A DNA stretch of 64,000 nt from Acinetobacter vivianii (GTDB taxonomy: Bacteria > Pseudomonadota > Gammaproteobacteria > Pseudomonadales > Moraxellaceae): assembly GCF_014635885.1 (NCBI RefSeq), contig NZ_BMDR01000002.1:248001-312000 (forward strand). Direction: 5' to 3'. Shown piece by piece: positions 37,662 through 47,285 of this stretch. The translations under genes and the position numbers were made by a program. Position 1 is the first letter of the stretch. The number at the start of each line of letters is the position of its first letter. Below the pieces are notes generated by a model. It saw only the letters and a list, made by a program, of their open reading frames with translations, was not told where the DNA came from and did no database searches.

Positions 37662-38579
37662 TTAGAATTTTGGTCGTGGTGCTGGCTTTAAGGCAGCAGG
37701 AGATTTTTTAAATGCAGTAATCGCATTTTGAATCGCCGTGATTTTGGCTTGAGCTGCTTTTTCACCTTCTAAAATAGCTTCATTACTCGATTTAAGATCA
37801 AGCACGCCCAGATGGCCCACTTTCGGTTGAATCACAATCGTTGCCTGATTCAGTTCTTCATTAATACTTTGTTGGCCCATGATATTGATGGTCTGGTCTA
37901 ACAAGCCCCACATGCTGAGTGGCTTACCACCGACGGGACGTGCAGAAATATCCACGGCAATTACAATATCAGCACCCATATCCTTTGCGGTTTTTACAGG
38001 AATTGGGCTGACTAAACCACCATCCACATATTTGGTCTTGCCAATAACCGCAGGCACAAACACATTGGGAATACTGCACGATGCACGTACTGCCTGACCA
38101 GCATTACCTTTAATAAACTCGGCTTTTTTGCCACTGTCTAAACGGGTGGCGACTGCGGCAAAACGAATCGGGAATTGTTCAATCGGTTTATTGCCGACTT
38201 GGCTATTTACATAATTCTGTAGTTTCTGACCGAGAATAATGCCTTGACTATTAATGGTGAGATCACGCAAATCAGATTCTTGCAGTTTTAAGGCAAGGTT
38301 CTGCATTTGATAAGGTGTTTGACCGCTGGCATAGATACTACCGACAAAGCTGCCTGCACTGGTGCCAGTCACGATTTTAGGTTTGATGCCATGTGATTCT
38401 AAAACCTTAATGACACCAATGTGTGCAAAGCCTTTGGCACCGCCACCACCTAATGCAATGGCAACCACAGGTTCACGTGCCTGAATTGCTGATGTAGGCG
38501 GTGTTTTCTTTGTGATTTGATCACAACCAAATAAAGCAAGACCAAAAACAGCCAAGCAAGACAGTCGAGCAATGTTCAT
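37662..38579 (-). CDS. Patatin-like phospholipase, lipoprotein (RssA-like)
   Basis: I start at the ATG with first base 38579 (MNIARLSC), since a lipobox follows (LALFGC); the frame extends 13 codons further. The 305 residues show the patatin motifs. The oxyanion GGGGAKGFAHIG comes first, then GTSAGSFVG with the nucleophile Ser, and VDGGLVSPIP with the catalytic Asp. Family members hydrolyse acyl ester bonds in phospholipids or related lipids. The lipobox implies a membrane-anchored envelope location. It is 63 bp upstream of nothing in operon; the acyltransferase gene starts separately at 39269. Confidence 0.88.
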   Translation of the reverse strand: MNIARLSCLAVFGLALFGCDQITKKTPPTSAIQAREPVVAIALGGGGAKGFAHIGVIKVLESHGIKPKIVTGTSAGSFVGSIYASGQTPYQMQNLALKLQESDLRDLTINSQGIILGQKLQNYVNSQVGNKPIEQFPIRFAAVATRLDSGKKAEFIKGNAGQAVRASCSIPNVFVPAVIGKTKYVDGGLVSPIPVKTAKDMGADIVIAVDISARPVGGKPLSMWGLLDQTINIMGQQSINEELNQATIVIQPKVGHLGVLDLKSSNEAILEGEKAAQAKITAIQNAITAFKKSPAALKPAPRPKF

Positions 38580-38642
38580 AACAAATGCAGATAAAATGTA
38601 CAAAAAAGATGCGCACATCAGAGCAGATTTGCCCTTAATTTT

Positions 38643-39269
38643 CTAGTTTTTTTTCACAAGTTTTTGTAAGGGTTCAGCCAGCCAATCTGGATTTTTGGGC
38701 GAGAAGTGCCCAACGTAACGTTGCATGATCTGATCAAGGTCTTGCTGATAATGACCAGTCGGAGTAAATGCCCCCAAACAATAAATGGTTTTATGGTCAT
38801 AATCAAAAGCAAACATTACGATTGGAATGCCTGCTGCATGTGCAATGTGATAAAAACCACTTTTCATTTTTTCGGCTTTTTTACGTGTTCCTTCAGGCGC
38901 CATACCGACCCAGATTTTGTCATGCTGTTGAATGCTGGCAACTACTTGTTCAGTCAGGCCATGCGCACTGTCACGTCGAACGGGAATCAGTCCCGCCCAG
39001 TTTAATAGCGGCTGGAGTGGGGGCTTGAATAAGGTATCTTTACCCAGTACGGTAATTTTCAATCCCAACCCACCAATCGCCAGAAAGCCATACCAGCCGT
39101 CAATATTTGAGGTATGTGGAGAAATGATAGCCACTGCTTTAGGTAAGTTAGGAATTTCTCCTACTACAGTCCAGCCTTGTGCAAGGAACAGTTTTTTACA
39201 CAATGCACGGCTATAGGCTGTTCCACGTTGTGGAACCAGTGGAGGCAAATCTGGAAAATGTTGTGGCAT
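38643..39269 (-). CDS. Lysophospholipid acyltransferase family protein (PlsC-like)
   Basis: This 208-residue protein contains the acyltransferase motifs. SPHTSNIDGWYG provides the HxxxxD catalytic pair near residues 52-57. APEGTRKKAEKMKSGFYHIA near 126 binds the glycerol phosphate. It lacks a strong membrane segment. Family members acylate lysophosphatidate or related lipids. Its end lies 63 bp before the patatin-like gene in the same direction, so remodelling of acyl chains by both is conceivable. Exact acceptor unknown. Confidence 0.82.
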   Translation of the reverse strand: MPQHFPDLPPLVPQRGTAYSRALCKKLFLAQGWTVVGEIPNLPKAVAIISPHTSNIDGWYGFLAIGGLGLKITVLGKDTLFKPPLQPLLNWAGLIPVRRDSAHGLTEQVVASIQQHDKIWVGMAPEGTRKKAEKMKSGFYHIAHAAGIPIVMFAFDYDHKTIYCLGAFTPTGHYQQDLDQIMQRYVGHFSPKNPDWLAEPLQKLVKKN

Positions 39270-39412
39270 ACATGAATATAAATAATGACAACTCTATTCA
39301 TGTTAAACGCTGATGACAGCGACTGCATTGGCAAAAAATAAGATTTTATTGCCAGAAGAATGAAAGGATTGGATACTTAAGGCCCGTTATTGCCTCGCTC
39401 TGGAAACTCAAA

Positions 39413-40669
39413 ATGCCTAATCTTCGACAGGTTTACATTTTATTGTTTTCTTTGTATTGGGCACAGGGCTTACCCGTGGGATTTATGACCCATGCATTGC
39501 CTGTAATCTTAAGAGCGCAAGGCGTATCATTGGCACATATTGGCGGCTTTGGTTTACTGATGTTGCCGTGGTCGATTAAGATTTTTTGGGCTGCCTATGT
39601 TGATCGTCTGGCATTATCTCGATTAGGCCACTACCGTAGCTGGATTATTCCTACACAATTATTCAGTGTAATCATTCTGATTATTTTATCCTTTTTCCCA
39701 ATTCAGGCACTGGATCAACCCAGTTATCTGCTTATTTTCTTTGTCTTACTTTTCTTAATGAACTTCACTGGCGCAACCCAAGACATTGCAACCGATGGCT
39801 TGGCGGTCAATTTGCTCAAAACAGATCAGCAGCATTGGGGCAATACTTTTCAGGTGATTGGTTCACGTCTAGGTTTTATTGTGGGTGGCGGGGCAGTGCT
39901 CTGGTGTCTGGACTGGTTACAGTGGCAAAAAACCTTTCTGGCTTTAGCCTTATTGGTGTTTCTCAATACTTTACCTGTGTTGCTCTATCGAGAGCCTACT
40001 CATGCAAACTCAACTACAAGAACGCAGACATCTTCTGTTCCATTGATACAGGCAATTAAGGCCTATTTAAACTATTTTCAATCCTCAAAAGAACTAAAAG
40101 CATGGTTACTGGTCTTGATCAGTTTCAAAGTTACTGATGGCCTTTCAGGTCCTTTATTAAAGCCACTGATGGTAGATATGGGATTGAACTTCACCCAAAT
40201 AGGCGTCTACATCACCATGCTTGGTGCGGTCGCTGCGCTTGTAGGCGCGGGGATTGCTGGATTGTTGCTCAAACATTTTTCCAGAACAGCGAGTTTGATT
40301 GTTTTCTCTATTTTAAAAATAACCAGTTTGATCGCTTATGCTGTGATTGCTCAAGCTTATGAATCCCAAACTCAAATTGCACCGATCTGGTTATACGCCG
40401 TCAATGCATTTGAAGATGCTTGCTCTGCCATGCTTTTGGTGGTGATGTTGACACTGGTGATGCAATATAGTCGTAAGCAATTTGCAGCAACCGATTTCAC
40501 TTTTCAGGTTTCGATCATGGCGACTGTCAGTGGCTTGCTGTATTTAGTCAGTGGAATGATTGGAGATGTGTTCGGTTATTTCCATTATTTGATCGCTATT
40601 GTCATTATTGGCACGGTTACTTTGCTCCCTATTTCTCTCTGGAAACATGCAAAATTACAAGAAAAATAA
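39413..40669 (+). CDS. MFS transporter, AmpG/PAT-like (possibly RhtX/FptX siderophore type)
   Basis: This 418-residue protein has about 12 hydrophobic segments. The opening QVYILLFSLYWAQGLPVGF and the GATQDIATDGLAVNLL segment near residue 120 are typical of AmpG-type and RhtX/FptX-type carriers. AmpG imports muropeptides; RhtX/FptX carry siderophores across the inner membrane. Sequence alone does not separate these. No ampC or siderophore gene is adjacent. It is monocistronic and divergent from the acyltransferase. Confidence 0.82.
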   Translation: MPNLRQVYILLFSLYWAQGLPVGFMTHALPVILRAQGVSLAHIGGFGLLMLPWSIKIFWAAYVDRLALSRLGHYRSWIIPTQLFSVIILIILSFFPIQALDQPSYLLIFFVLLFLMNFTGATQDIATDGLAVNLLKTDQQHWGNTFQVIGSRLGFIVGGGAVLWCLDWLQWQKTFLALALLVFLNTLPVLLYREPTHANSTTRTQTSSVPLIQAIKAYLNYFQSSKELKAWLLVLISFKVTDGLSGPLLKPLMVDMGLNFTQIGVYITMLGAVAALVGAGIAGLLLKHFSRTASLIVFSILKITSLIAYAVIAQAYESQTQIAPIWLYAVNAFEDACSAMLLVVMLTLVMQYSRKQFAATDFTFQVSIMATVSGLLYLVSGMIGDVFGYFHYLIAIVIIGTVTLLPISLWKHAKLQEK

Positions 40670-41207
40670 TGTTAACTAAATGAAATAAAGAAATTTAATA
40701 TCGATTAAGGAGTGATCTAGTCATTATCTACTACCTTTGTCTATGTTTTTAAAAATGTATGTTTTTAGCTATTTAAATGCTCTATTAATTGTGCCATCTT
40801 GTTTGGGTAGCAAATGGAAGCTAACTGGAGTAAAAATGGATTGTGTTAACAAGAAAAATCATGTGAATCAATTAAAATGGGTAGAAAAATGTTCAAGTCG
40901 ATTGGATATTAGCCTAAAGTCTAAAAAAGAATAATGAAATAACGATTTAATCATTCTATAAGATAAGAGAGTTGTGTAGGATTCGTTACAACATGAAGTT
41001 AAGGTAAAAATCTGTAAGTCAAAGTATGTTTTTTATGTCTTTGGTTATTGGTTTTGGTCTTGCATAACGTTGAAATTGGTTTTGGTTGCGGTAATAAAAT
41101 TAATGTAACCAAAGTGGAGGAGAGTTGATTTTTTAGCCCCTTAATTTAATGGCGTAAATCAACTTGGCATGGATAGGCAACATAAAATATATTTTTTGGA
41201 GTTTTTG
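40670..41207. other. Long leader/intergenic region before the DcaP-like porin
   Basis: This 538 bp region contains a doubtful 65-codon frame (40737-40934) with no ribosome-binding site, not called. Two identical 12-base repeats (ATTGGTTTTGGT) lie at 41047-41058 and 41075-41086, 28 bp apart. A 9-base stem pairs 41123-41131 with 41156-41164. These may regulate the porin gene. Confidence 0.5.
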
Positions 41208-42494
41208 ATGGATCTATTCCTTAATCGTAAATCTTTAGTTGTTAAAAGTTTAGCTCTTACAGTTACAGCTTTAATGATGAGTGGGGCACATGCTGCGACT
41301 TCCGACAAAGCGGAAATTCAACAGCTTCGTAAAGAAGTTGAGGCTTTAAAAGCTTTAATTCAACAACAAAGCCAAGTACAGCAACAACAACAGCAAGTAC
41401 AGCAACAACAGCAAGTTCAACTCGCTGAAGTTAAGGCGCAACCAGTTGCTGCACCAGTTTCACCGTTAGCAGGATTTAAATCTAAAACTGGCGCTGATGT
41501 GAACCTATATGGTTTCGTTCGTGGTGATGCTAACTACATTATCGAAGGTGCAGATAACGACTTTGGTGATGTAAGTAAGTCAGACGGCAAAACGCATGAT
41601 AAATTACGTGCGACTGCTAAAACGACACGCCTTGGTTTAGATTTTAATACGCCTGTAGGAGACGACAAAGTAGGTGGTAAAATCGAAGTTGACTTTGCGG
41701 GTACGAATGATGGATTACGTATTCGTCATGCTTATTTAACATATAACAACTGGTTATTTGGTCAAACAACTTCAAACTTCTTGTCTAATCATGCACCAGA
41801 AATGATCGACTTCTCGACAAACATTGGTGGTGGTACTAAACGTGTTCCGCAAGTACGCTATAACTACAAGTTAGGTCCGACTACACAACTATTTGTTTCT
41901 GCTGAAAAAGGTGATAGCACTACTTCGGTAACAGGCGATAGTATTAAGTATAGCCTACCAGCATTAACGGCTAAAATTACTCAAGGCTATGCAGAAGGTA
42001 AAGGTTCAGCTTCAGCGCGTGTTTTAGTCGAAAAGTATAAATCACAGCTTGCTAATGATGATAAAACTGGTTGGGGCGTAGCTGTTGGTACTGATTTTAA
42101 AGTATCTGATCCTTTAAAACTTTTTGCTGATGCATCATATGTTGTTGGTGATAATAGTTATTTATATGGCAGTAACACTCCTTACGCAGTGGATGGGAAT
42201 TCTATCGAGCAAAATGAATTTGTAGCAGTACAAGTGGGCGGAACGTATAAGGTTCTACCTAACTTACGTTCTACTCTAGCATATGGTGCTCAATTCGCTG
42301 ATGACGGTACTGACTTTGCAAGATTAAATGCTTCTGCAAATGAAAAAGTTCAACAAGCGTGGATCAACTTTATTTATACACCAGCTAAACCAATTGATTT
42401 AGGTGTCGAATATGTCAATGGTAAGCGTGAAACGTTTGCTGGTCAGTCTTATAAAGATAACCGCGTTGGTCTAATGGCTAAATATAGCTTCTAA
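41208..42494 (+). CDS. DcaP-like trimeric outer-membrane porin
   Basis: The ATG at 41208 follows GGAG (41198-41201), and the longer frame adds 13 unsupported codons. The 428 residues start with a signal peptide ending near AHAATSDKAE. A coiled coil follows (EIQQLRKEVEALKALI) with a Gln-rich tandem repeat, then a 16-strand-type barrel opening with DVNLYGFVRGDANYI and ending MAKYSF. The helical N-terminus fits DcaP-type trimers, which take up dicarboxylates and some beta-lactams. The Gln repeat is described separately. A strong terminator follows. Confidence 0.9.
   Translation: MDLFLNRKSLVVKSLALTVTALMMSGAHAATSDKAEIQQLRKEVEALKALIQQQSQVQQQQQQVQQQQQVQLAEVKAQPVAAPVSPLAGFKSKTGADVNLYGFVRGDANYIIEGADNDFGDVSKSDGKTHDKLRATAKTTRLGLDFNTPVGDDKVGGKIEVDFAGTNDGLRIRHAYLTYNNWLFGQTTSNFLSNHAPEMIDFSTNIGGGTKRVPQVRYNYKLGPTTQLFVSAEKGDSTTSVTGDSIKYSLPALTAKITQGYAEGKGSASARVLVEKYKSQLANDDKTGWGVAVGTDFKVSDPLKLFADASYVVGDNSYLYGSNTPYAVDGNSIEQNEFVAVQVGGTYKVLPNLRSTLAYGAQFADDGTDFARLNASANEKVQQAWINFIYTPAKPIDLGVEYVNGKRETFAGQSYKDNRVGLMAKYSF
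41373..41420 (+). repeat. In-frame Gln-coding tandem repeat in the DcaP-like gene
   Basis: Two and a half units starting CAAGTACAGCAACAA occur at 41373-41393 (21 bases), 41394-41411 (18) and 41412-41420. Unit lengths are multiples of three, so copy change would keep the frame. Confidence 0.85.
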
Positions 42495-42520
42495 TTTTTC
42501 AACGGTTTATGTTTTAATGA

Positions 42521-42550
42521 GTCGAGGTTTACATTAACCTCGACTTTTTA
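42521..42550 (+). terminator. Terminator of the DcaP-like gene
   Basis: AGTCGAGGTT (42521-42530) pairs with AACCTCGACT (42537-42546), followed by a T-run. Confidence 0.9.
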
Positions 42551-42676
42551 TTTTTAAATTAACTAAATAAAATAAGACGATGAGGCGAGCTTTCCTCAGG
42601 ACATTCTATTATTTAAGTCATTTTTAAGTTTTTATTTTTATCTTTACAACACTAAGAAATTTATTTTTAGAACAAG

Positions 42677-44320
42677 ATGCCTATGTTGCTGCAAAGACTC
42701 AAAACCAAGCCGATTTCATTACTTACTTTTAATATATTACTTGCAATTTGGCTAGGTGTTTTCCTGAACATCGCATTTTATGAAAAGATGTTGGCCTTAA
42801 CACCATATACAGGGATTAAGGCGGGACTTTTTGTAGCAGCTTCTGTTGGTGTGATTACTGCTTTATATGCTTTTATTTTCCAACTATTGAGCTGGAAATG
42901 GACTGCAAAACTGCTTGCTATCGTTTTGGTTTTTATTGGTGGTTTTGCTGCTTATGCTGTAGATACCCTGGGTGTCTGGATTACCTCAGACCAGATTCAA
43001 AACCTGATGCAAACCAACTTTGCTGAGGCTCGGGATACGTGGTCTTGGCGTTTGTTGATCTGGATGGTGGGGATGATTCTAGTCCCGATTCTGGTAATTT
43101 TGATGACCAAAATCAAATCTGAATCAGTCACCCGACAATTATTTAAAAAGCTGATTGCTTCTGTTACTTCCTTGGCTTTAGTTGGCGGACTATTATTTAT
43201 TTTCTATGTGGATTTTGCAGCCATTTTTCGTGAAAACCGCGATATAAAAGGCATGATTTCGCCTCAAAATATGATTGCCTCGACAGTTTCATATTATAAA
43301 AAGAAATCACCTAAACAGAATTTACCTTTAGTTAAGTATGGTGAAGATGCGCAACGCACTCAGGTTGCAAAAGGTTTACCTAAACTGATGGTCTTGGTGG
43401 TGGGTGAAACGGCTCGTGCGGAAAACTTCTCTTTAAATGGTTATGCCAAAGAGACCAATCCGAAGTTAGCCAAACAGAATATTATCAATTTCTCACAAGT
43501 CAGTTCATGTGGTACAGCAACTGCTGTATCGGTACCGTGTATGTTTTCAGGTATGCAACGAGAAGATTATGATGAGCAGTTAGCCAGTCACCGTGAAGGT
43601 TTGCTTGATATTGCAAAACGTGCTGGTTATCAGGTGACATGGATTGATAATAATTCAGGTTGTAAGGGTGCATGTGACCGTGTTGAACAGTTTAAAATTC
43701 CTGAGCCGATTCAGCAGAAATGGTGTAAGGATGGCGAATGTCTGGATGATATTCTGATTGATAGCCTAAAAGCGTATTTAGCTGCTATTCCGAAAGATGA
43801 TACTCAACCACGTTTGATTGTATTGCATCAAATGGGCAGTCATGGCCCTGCCTACTATAAACGTATTCCACCAGCGTTCCGTGTATTTAAGCCAACATGC
43901 GATACCAATGCGATTCAGGGATGTACTCAGGAAGCATTGATTAATAGTTATGATAATACTTTGCTTTATACCGATTATGTTCTAGATTCATTGATCGAAA
44001 CCTTGAAAAATACATCCCAATATCAAACAGGTTTGTGGTATCTATCTGATCATGGTGAATCGACAGGTGAGAGCGGTATGTATTTGCATGGTGCGCCTTA
44101 TGCAATTGCACCGACTCAGCAGACGCATGTACCAATGTTGATGTGGTTCTCAACCGCATGGCAACAACAGGCGCATAAACAGATGAGCTGTCTGGCGCAA
44201 CAAACTAAGAATAAACTGAGCCAAGATAATCTGTTCCCGACCTTGTTAAGTTTGCTTGATGTAAAAACCAAAGTAATTAATGCTAAAGATGACATGTTAG
44301 AAACATGTGCTAACCCATAA
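42677..44320 (+). CDS. eptA: Lipid A phosphoethanolamine transferase PmrC/EptA
   Basis: This 547-residue protein has five N-terminal membrane helices (to about residue 180) and a periplasmic alkaline-phosphatase-like domain. The nucleophile Thr lies in VVGETARAENFSLNGY near residue 240. The metal-site segment LSDHGESTGE is near 457. It moves phosphoethanolamine from phosphatidylethanolamine to lipid A phosphates, lowering charge and polymyxin binding. It heads pmrC-pmrA-pmrB, with 14 bp to pmrA. The sequence resembles the A. baumannii protein but is not identical in register, so the species differs or I misremember details. Confidence 0.96.
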   Translation: MPMLLQRLKTKPISLLTFNILLAIWLGVFLNIAFYEKMLALTPYTGIKAGLFVAASVGVITALYAFIFQLLSWKWTAKLLAIVLVFIGGFAAYAVDTLGVWITSDQIQNLMQTNFAEARDTWSWRLLIWMVGMILVPILVILMTKIKSESVTRQLFKKLIASVTSLALVGGLLFIFYVDFAAIFRENRDIKGMISPQNMIASTVSYYKKKSPKQNLPLVKYGEDAQRTQVAKGLPKLMVLVVGETARAENFSLNGYAKETNPKLAKQNIINFSQVSSCGTATAVSVPCMFSGMQREDYDEQLASHREGLLDIAKRAGYQVTWIDNNSGCKGACDRVEQFKIPEPIQQKWCKDGECLDDILIDSLKAYLAAIPKDDTQPRLIVLHQMGSHGPAYYKRIPPAFRVFKPTCDTNAIQGCTQEALINSYDNTLLYTDYVLDSLIETLKNTSQYQTGLWYLSDHGESTGESGMYLHGAPYAIAPTQQTHVPMLMWFSTAWQQQAHKQMSCLAQQTKNKLSQDNLFPTLLSLLDVKTKVINAKDDMLETCANP

Positions 44321-44334
44321 GGTGAAATGAAATC

Positions 44335-45012
44335 ATGGCCAAGATCTTGATGATAGAAGATGATTTTATGATTGCAGAGTCAACATTGACCTTACTGCGA
44401 TATCATCAGTTTGACGTGGAATGGGTCAATAACGGGGTCGATGGATTGGCTTTGTTAACCAAGCAATCTTTTGATCTGGTGCTTTTGGATTTAGGTCTGC
44501 CCCTTATGGATGGGATGCAAATCCTGAAACAGATTCGTCAACGCAGTTCATTACCTGTCCTGATTATTTCAGCCAGAGATCAGCTACAAAACCGCGTGGA
44601 TGGTTTGAATCAGGGTGCGGATGATTACTTGATTAAACCCTATGAATTTGATGAGCTGTTAGCCCGTATCAATGCTTTATTACGCCGTGGTAGTGTTGAA
44701 ACAGCGCAACTGAAAAGTCAGTCGCAACTGTTAAAAAGTGGTGAACTGATCTTGGATGTAGAACAGCATCTAGCAACCTTCAAAGGTCAGCAAATCGAGC
44801 TATCTAATCGGGAATGGGCGATTCTGATTCCGATGGTATCCCACCCAAATAAAATTTTCTCTAAAGCAAATTTAGAAGATAAGTTGTATGATTTCGACAG
44901 CGAAGTTACCAGTAATACCATTGAGGTGTATGTCCATCACTTGCGGGCCAAACTGGGTAAGGACTTCATTCGAACCATTCGTGGTTTAGGTTACCGTTTG
45001 GGGCAATCATAA
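44335..45012 (+). CDS. pmrA: Response regulator PmrA
   Basis: This 225-residue OmpR-type regulator has AAGGTGA before the ATG. The receiver domain (1-120) has the acidic pair ED at residues 8-9, the phosphoacceptor in LLDLGLPLMDG near 51, and the Lys in YLIKPYEFDELLARI near 103. The C-terminal winged helix contains SNREWAILIP and IRGLGYRLGQS. PmrA activates pmrC upon phosphorylation by PmrB. It sits between pmrC and pmrB with 14 and 4 bp gaps. No resistance mutation can be judged without a reference. Confidence 0.96.
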   Translation: MAKILMIEDDFMIAESTLTLLRYHQFDVEWVNNGVDGLALLTKQSFDLVLLDLGLPLMDGMQILKQIRQRSSLPVLIISARDQLQNRVDGLNQGADDYLIKPYEFDELLARINALLRRGSVETAQLKSQSQLLKSGELILDVEQHLATFKGQQIELSNREWAILIPMVSHPNKIFSKANLEDKLYDFDSEVTSNTIEVYVHHLRAKLGKDFIRTIRGLGYRLGQS

Positions 45013-45016
45013 TACG

Positions 45017-46369
45017 ATGCAAAAAAGCCAACATTATTCGCTAAAGAAAAGACTCATCTGGGGAACCTCCATCTTTAGCGTGGTGTTAGGTTGTTTTCTG
45101 ATTTTGGCGGCTTATAAAATCTCATTGCATGAAGTTGATGAAATTTTAGATACGCAAATGCAATACATGGCTGAGCATTCTACCTCTCAGCCGTTAACCC
45201 CAGTTGCAAGTCGTGTCGAATTGCACCGTACTTATCATGAAGAAGATTTATTGATTGATATTTGGGCCTATAAAGATCAGACCCATTTATGGCATCAAAC
45301 CCATTTACTGGTTCCACCTGTCAAACAGGCGGGTTTCTATACCCAGACGACGTCTCAAGGCAAGTGGCGTGTTTATGTGGTTCCTTTAAAAGATTACCAG
45401 ATTCAGGTCAGCCAGCAAGAACAAGTGCGAAAGGTTTTTGCATGGGAATTGGCGGGCAGTATGTTTATTCCTTATATTCTGTTGCTCCCTGTGGCGATTA
45501 TTGTACTGGCGTTTATCATCAGTCTCAGTCTGAAACCTCTGGATGAATTTAAGGAAGAACTGACTCAGCGGGATTCCGATGGCTTATCACCGATTGATGT
45601 CAAAGATTACCCACAAGAATTATTACCGACCATTGAAGAAATGAACCGTTTGTTTGAGCGTATTCAGCATGCTCAAACAGAACAGAAACAGTTCATCGCC
45701 GATGCTGCACATGAGCTCAGGACGCCTGTCACAGCATTGAATTTACAAACCCGTATCTTGATTAGCCAGCTTCCTGAACATGAATCTTTGCAGAATCTGA
45801 GTAAAGGTCTGGCACGGATTCAACATCTGGTGACCCAGCTTCTGGCTTTGGCTAAACAGGATGTGGCACTGAGTCTGATTGAACCAAATACCAATTTTCG
45901 CCTGAATGATGTGGCGTTAAATTGTGTGGAGCAACTGGTGAATCTGGCCATGCAAAAAGAAATCGATCTAGGGTTTGAACGTAATGATTTAATTGAAATG
46001 CAAAGCCTTGAATCGACGGTACATTCGATTATTTTCAACCTGATTGACAATGCGATTAAGTACACGCCAGAACAAGGTATTATCAATATTTCGGTGTATA
46101 GCGATTCTGATGATTTTGCTTATATCCAGATCGAAGACAGCGGTGCAGGGATCGATCCTGAACAATATGACAAGGTCTTGAAGCGCTTCTACCGTGTGCA
46201 TCATCATTTAGAAGTGGGCAGTGGACTAGGTTTGTCTATTGTCGATAAAGCGACCCAACGCTTAGGTGGGGTACTGACCTTATCGAGAAGTATTGAGCTG
46301 GGTGGATTATCAGTATTGGTTAAATTGCCGAAAAAGCTTGCACATCATGAAGACAAAGCAAGCTTATAA
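45017..46369 (+). CDS. pmrB: Sensor histidine kinase PmrB
   Basis: This 450-residue inner-membrane kinase has TM1 near residues 11-32 and TM2 near 148-172, bounding a periplasmic sensor. HAMP-like and DHp segments follow, with the phospho-acceptor His in ADAAHELRTPVTAL near residue 234. ATP-binding boxes are visible: N box NLIDNAIKYTP, G1 IEDSGAGI and G2 GSGLGLSIV. PmrB senses low pH, iron and cationic peptides and drives PmrA. It is the last gene of pmrCAB. Sequence position is as in other Acinetobacter. Confidence 0.96.
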   Translation: MQKSQHYSLKKRLIWGTSIFSVVLGCFLILAAYKISLHEVDEILDTQMQYMAEHSTSQPLTPVASRVELHRTYHEEDLLIDIWAYKDQTHLWHQTHLLVPPVKQAGFYTQTTSQGKWRVYVVPLKDYQIQVSQQEQVRKVFAWELAGSMFIPYILLLPVAIIVLAFIISLSLKPLDEFKEELTQRDSDGLSPIDVKDYPQELLPTIEEMNRLFERIQHAQTEQKQFIADAAHELRTPVTALNLQTRILISQLPEHESLQNLSKGLARIQHLVTQLLALAKQDVALSLIEPNTNFRLNDVALNCVEQLVNLAMQKEIDLGFERNDLIEMQSLESTVHSIIFNLIDNAIKYTPEQGIINISVYSDSDDFAYIQIEDSGAGIDPEQYDKVLKRFYRVHHHLEVGSGLGLSIVDKATQRLGGVLTLSRSIELGGLSVLVKLPKKLAHHEDKASL

Positions 46370-46387
46370 TATTGGACGTATAACGCT

Positions 46388-47203
46388 TTAGTTTGCTGCG
46401 GTTGCTGTCTCGGCCTGTTCGCGCAAATAACGTAGAAACAGGACACATTTCTGGATACGCTTACCATCATTGCCGACTTTGCTGACATTAAAGCGTAGTA
46501 CCCAGTTTAAGCGTTTGCCTACTTTGCAAATGTCTTTATAGACTTGTGGTTCCGCCAGTAAGGCTTGATAAAGTTGCTGGCTGGCCTGTTCAAGCTGTTC
46601 AAATTCAAAATGATAAGCCGTTGAAAAAATAAACAATAACCAGTCGCGTACAAAGCAGTCATGCAGACTGAGTACATCTCTCGGATCGGTTTCAAAGTCA
46701 ATAAAGGTAAACTGGTTCTGTTGATCAACCAGAATATTGCGCGCAAAAGCTTCGCTTAAATAACCTTGTTGATGATGAATATGACTGATGGCCTGAATGG
46801 CTTGATCAAATAAGGCATATCTCGCTTCAGGATGACCTTTAAGGCTGCCTAGCTTCTGATCCAACTGACTGACAGGACTCTGGCGTTGTGAGCCAACGTC
46901 TTCTAACAGAATACCTTTTTTTGAAACTGCCAACACATTTGGAGTGGAAATACCCAAAGCTTTGAGCTGCTGAATGCGTTTGAACTCGCATTGAATGGCC
47001 TTAGAGCCACCTTGGTTTGGAACAGGAGTAATCGCACCGAGATTAAAGATTTTGGCAAGCCATTTCAGTGGCGTGTAGAGCCATAGTCCGTGACGTTCAG
47101 AGGCCTTTTTTAACCATACTTTGCGTAAGCCTAGTTCATAAGATTGAATAGAGTCTTGTTGAGAAGCAAAAGTAGATTCTAAAAATATTTGAAAGTCAGA
47201 CAT
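46388..47203 (-). CDS. Kinase-like protein (WaaP/BUD32-type fold), convergent with pmrB
   Basis: The start is set at the ATG with first base 47203 (MSDFQIFLEST), giving 271 residues; ten more codons are open upstream. Late segments look kinase-like: HHQQGYLSEAFARNILVD near residue 145 (catalytic-loop position) and FTFIDFETDPRDVLSLHDC near 165 (DFG-equivalent DFE). Similar fold families are BUD32/RIO and the lipopolysaccharide kinases WaaP/KdkA. With pmrCAB beside it, an LPS-core kinase is tempting, but this is inference. The convergent gap to pmrB is 18 bp. Confidence 0.65.
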   Translation of the reverse strand: MSDFQIFLESTFASQQDSIQSYELGLRKVWLKKASERHGLWLYTPLKWLAKIFNLGAITPVPNQGGSKAIQCEFKRIQQLKALGISTPNVLAVSKKGILLEDVGSQRQSPVSQLDQKLGSLKGHPEARYALFDQAIQAISHIHHQQGYLSEAFARNILVDQQNQFTFIDFETDPRDVLSLHDCFVRDWLLFIFSTAYHFEFEQLEQASQQLYQALLAEPQVYKDICKVGKRLNWVLRFNVSKVGNDGKRIQKCVLFLRYLREQAETATAAN

Positions 47204-47285
47204 ACGACAGCAAAAATATCCTAATGTGGGCAAAATTCGGTACTCGCTCTATGAGCACTGTCATTCACTTTACCACATCAGATAC

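Noticed and set aside
40737..40934. 65-codon open frame before the DcaP-like gene
   Set aside because: The nearest AAGGAG is about 30 bases upstream, and no known pattern is visible, so chance is likely in this A+T-rich stretch.
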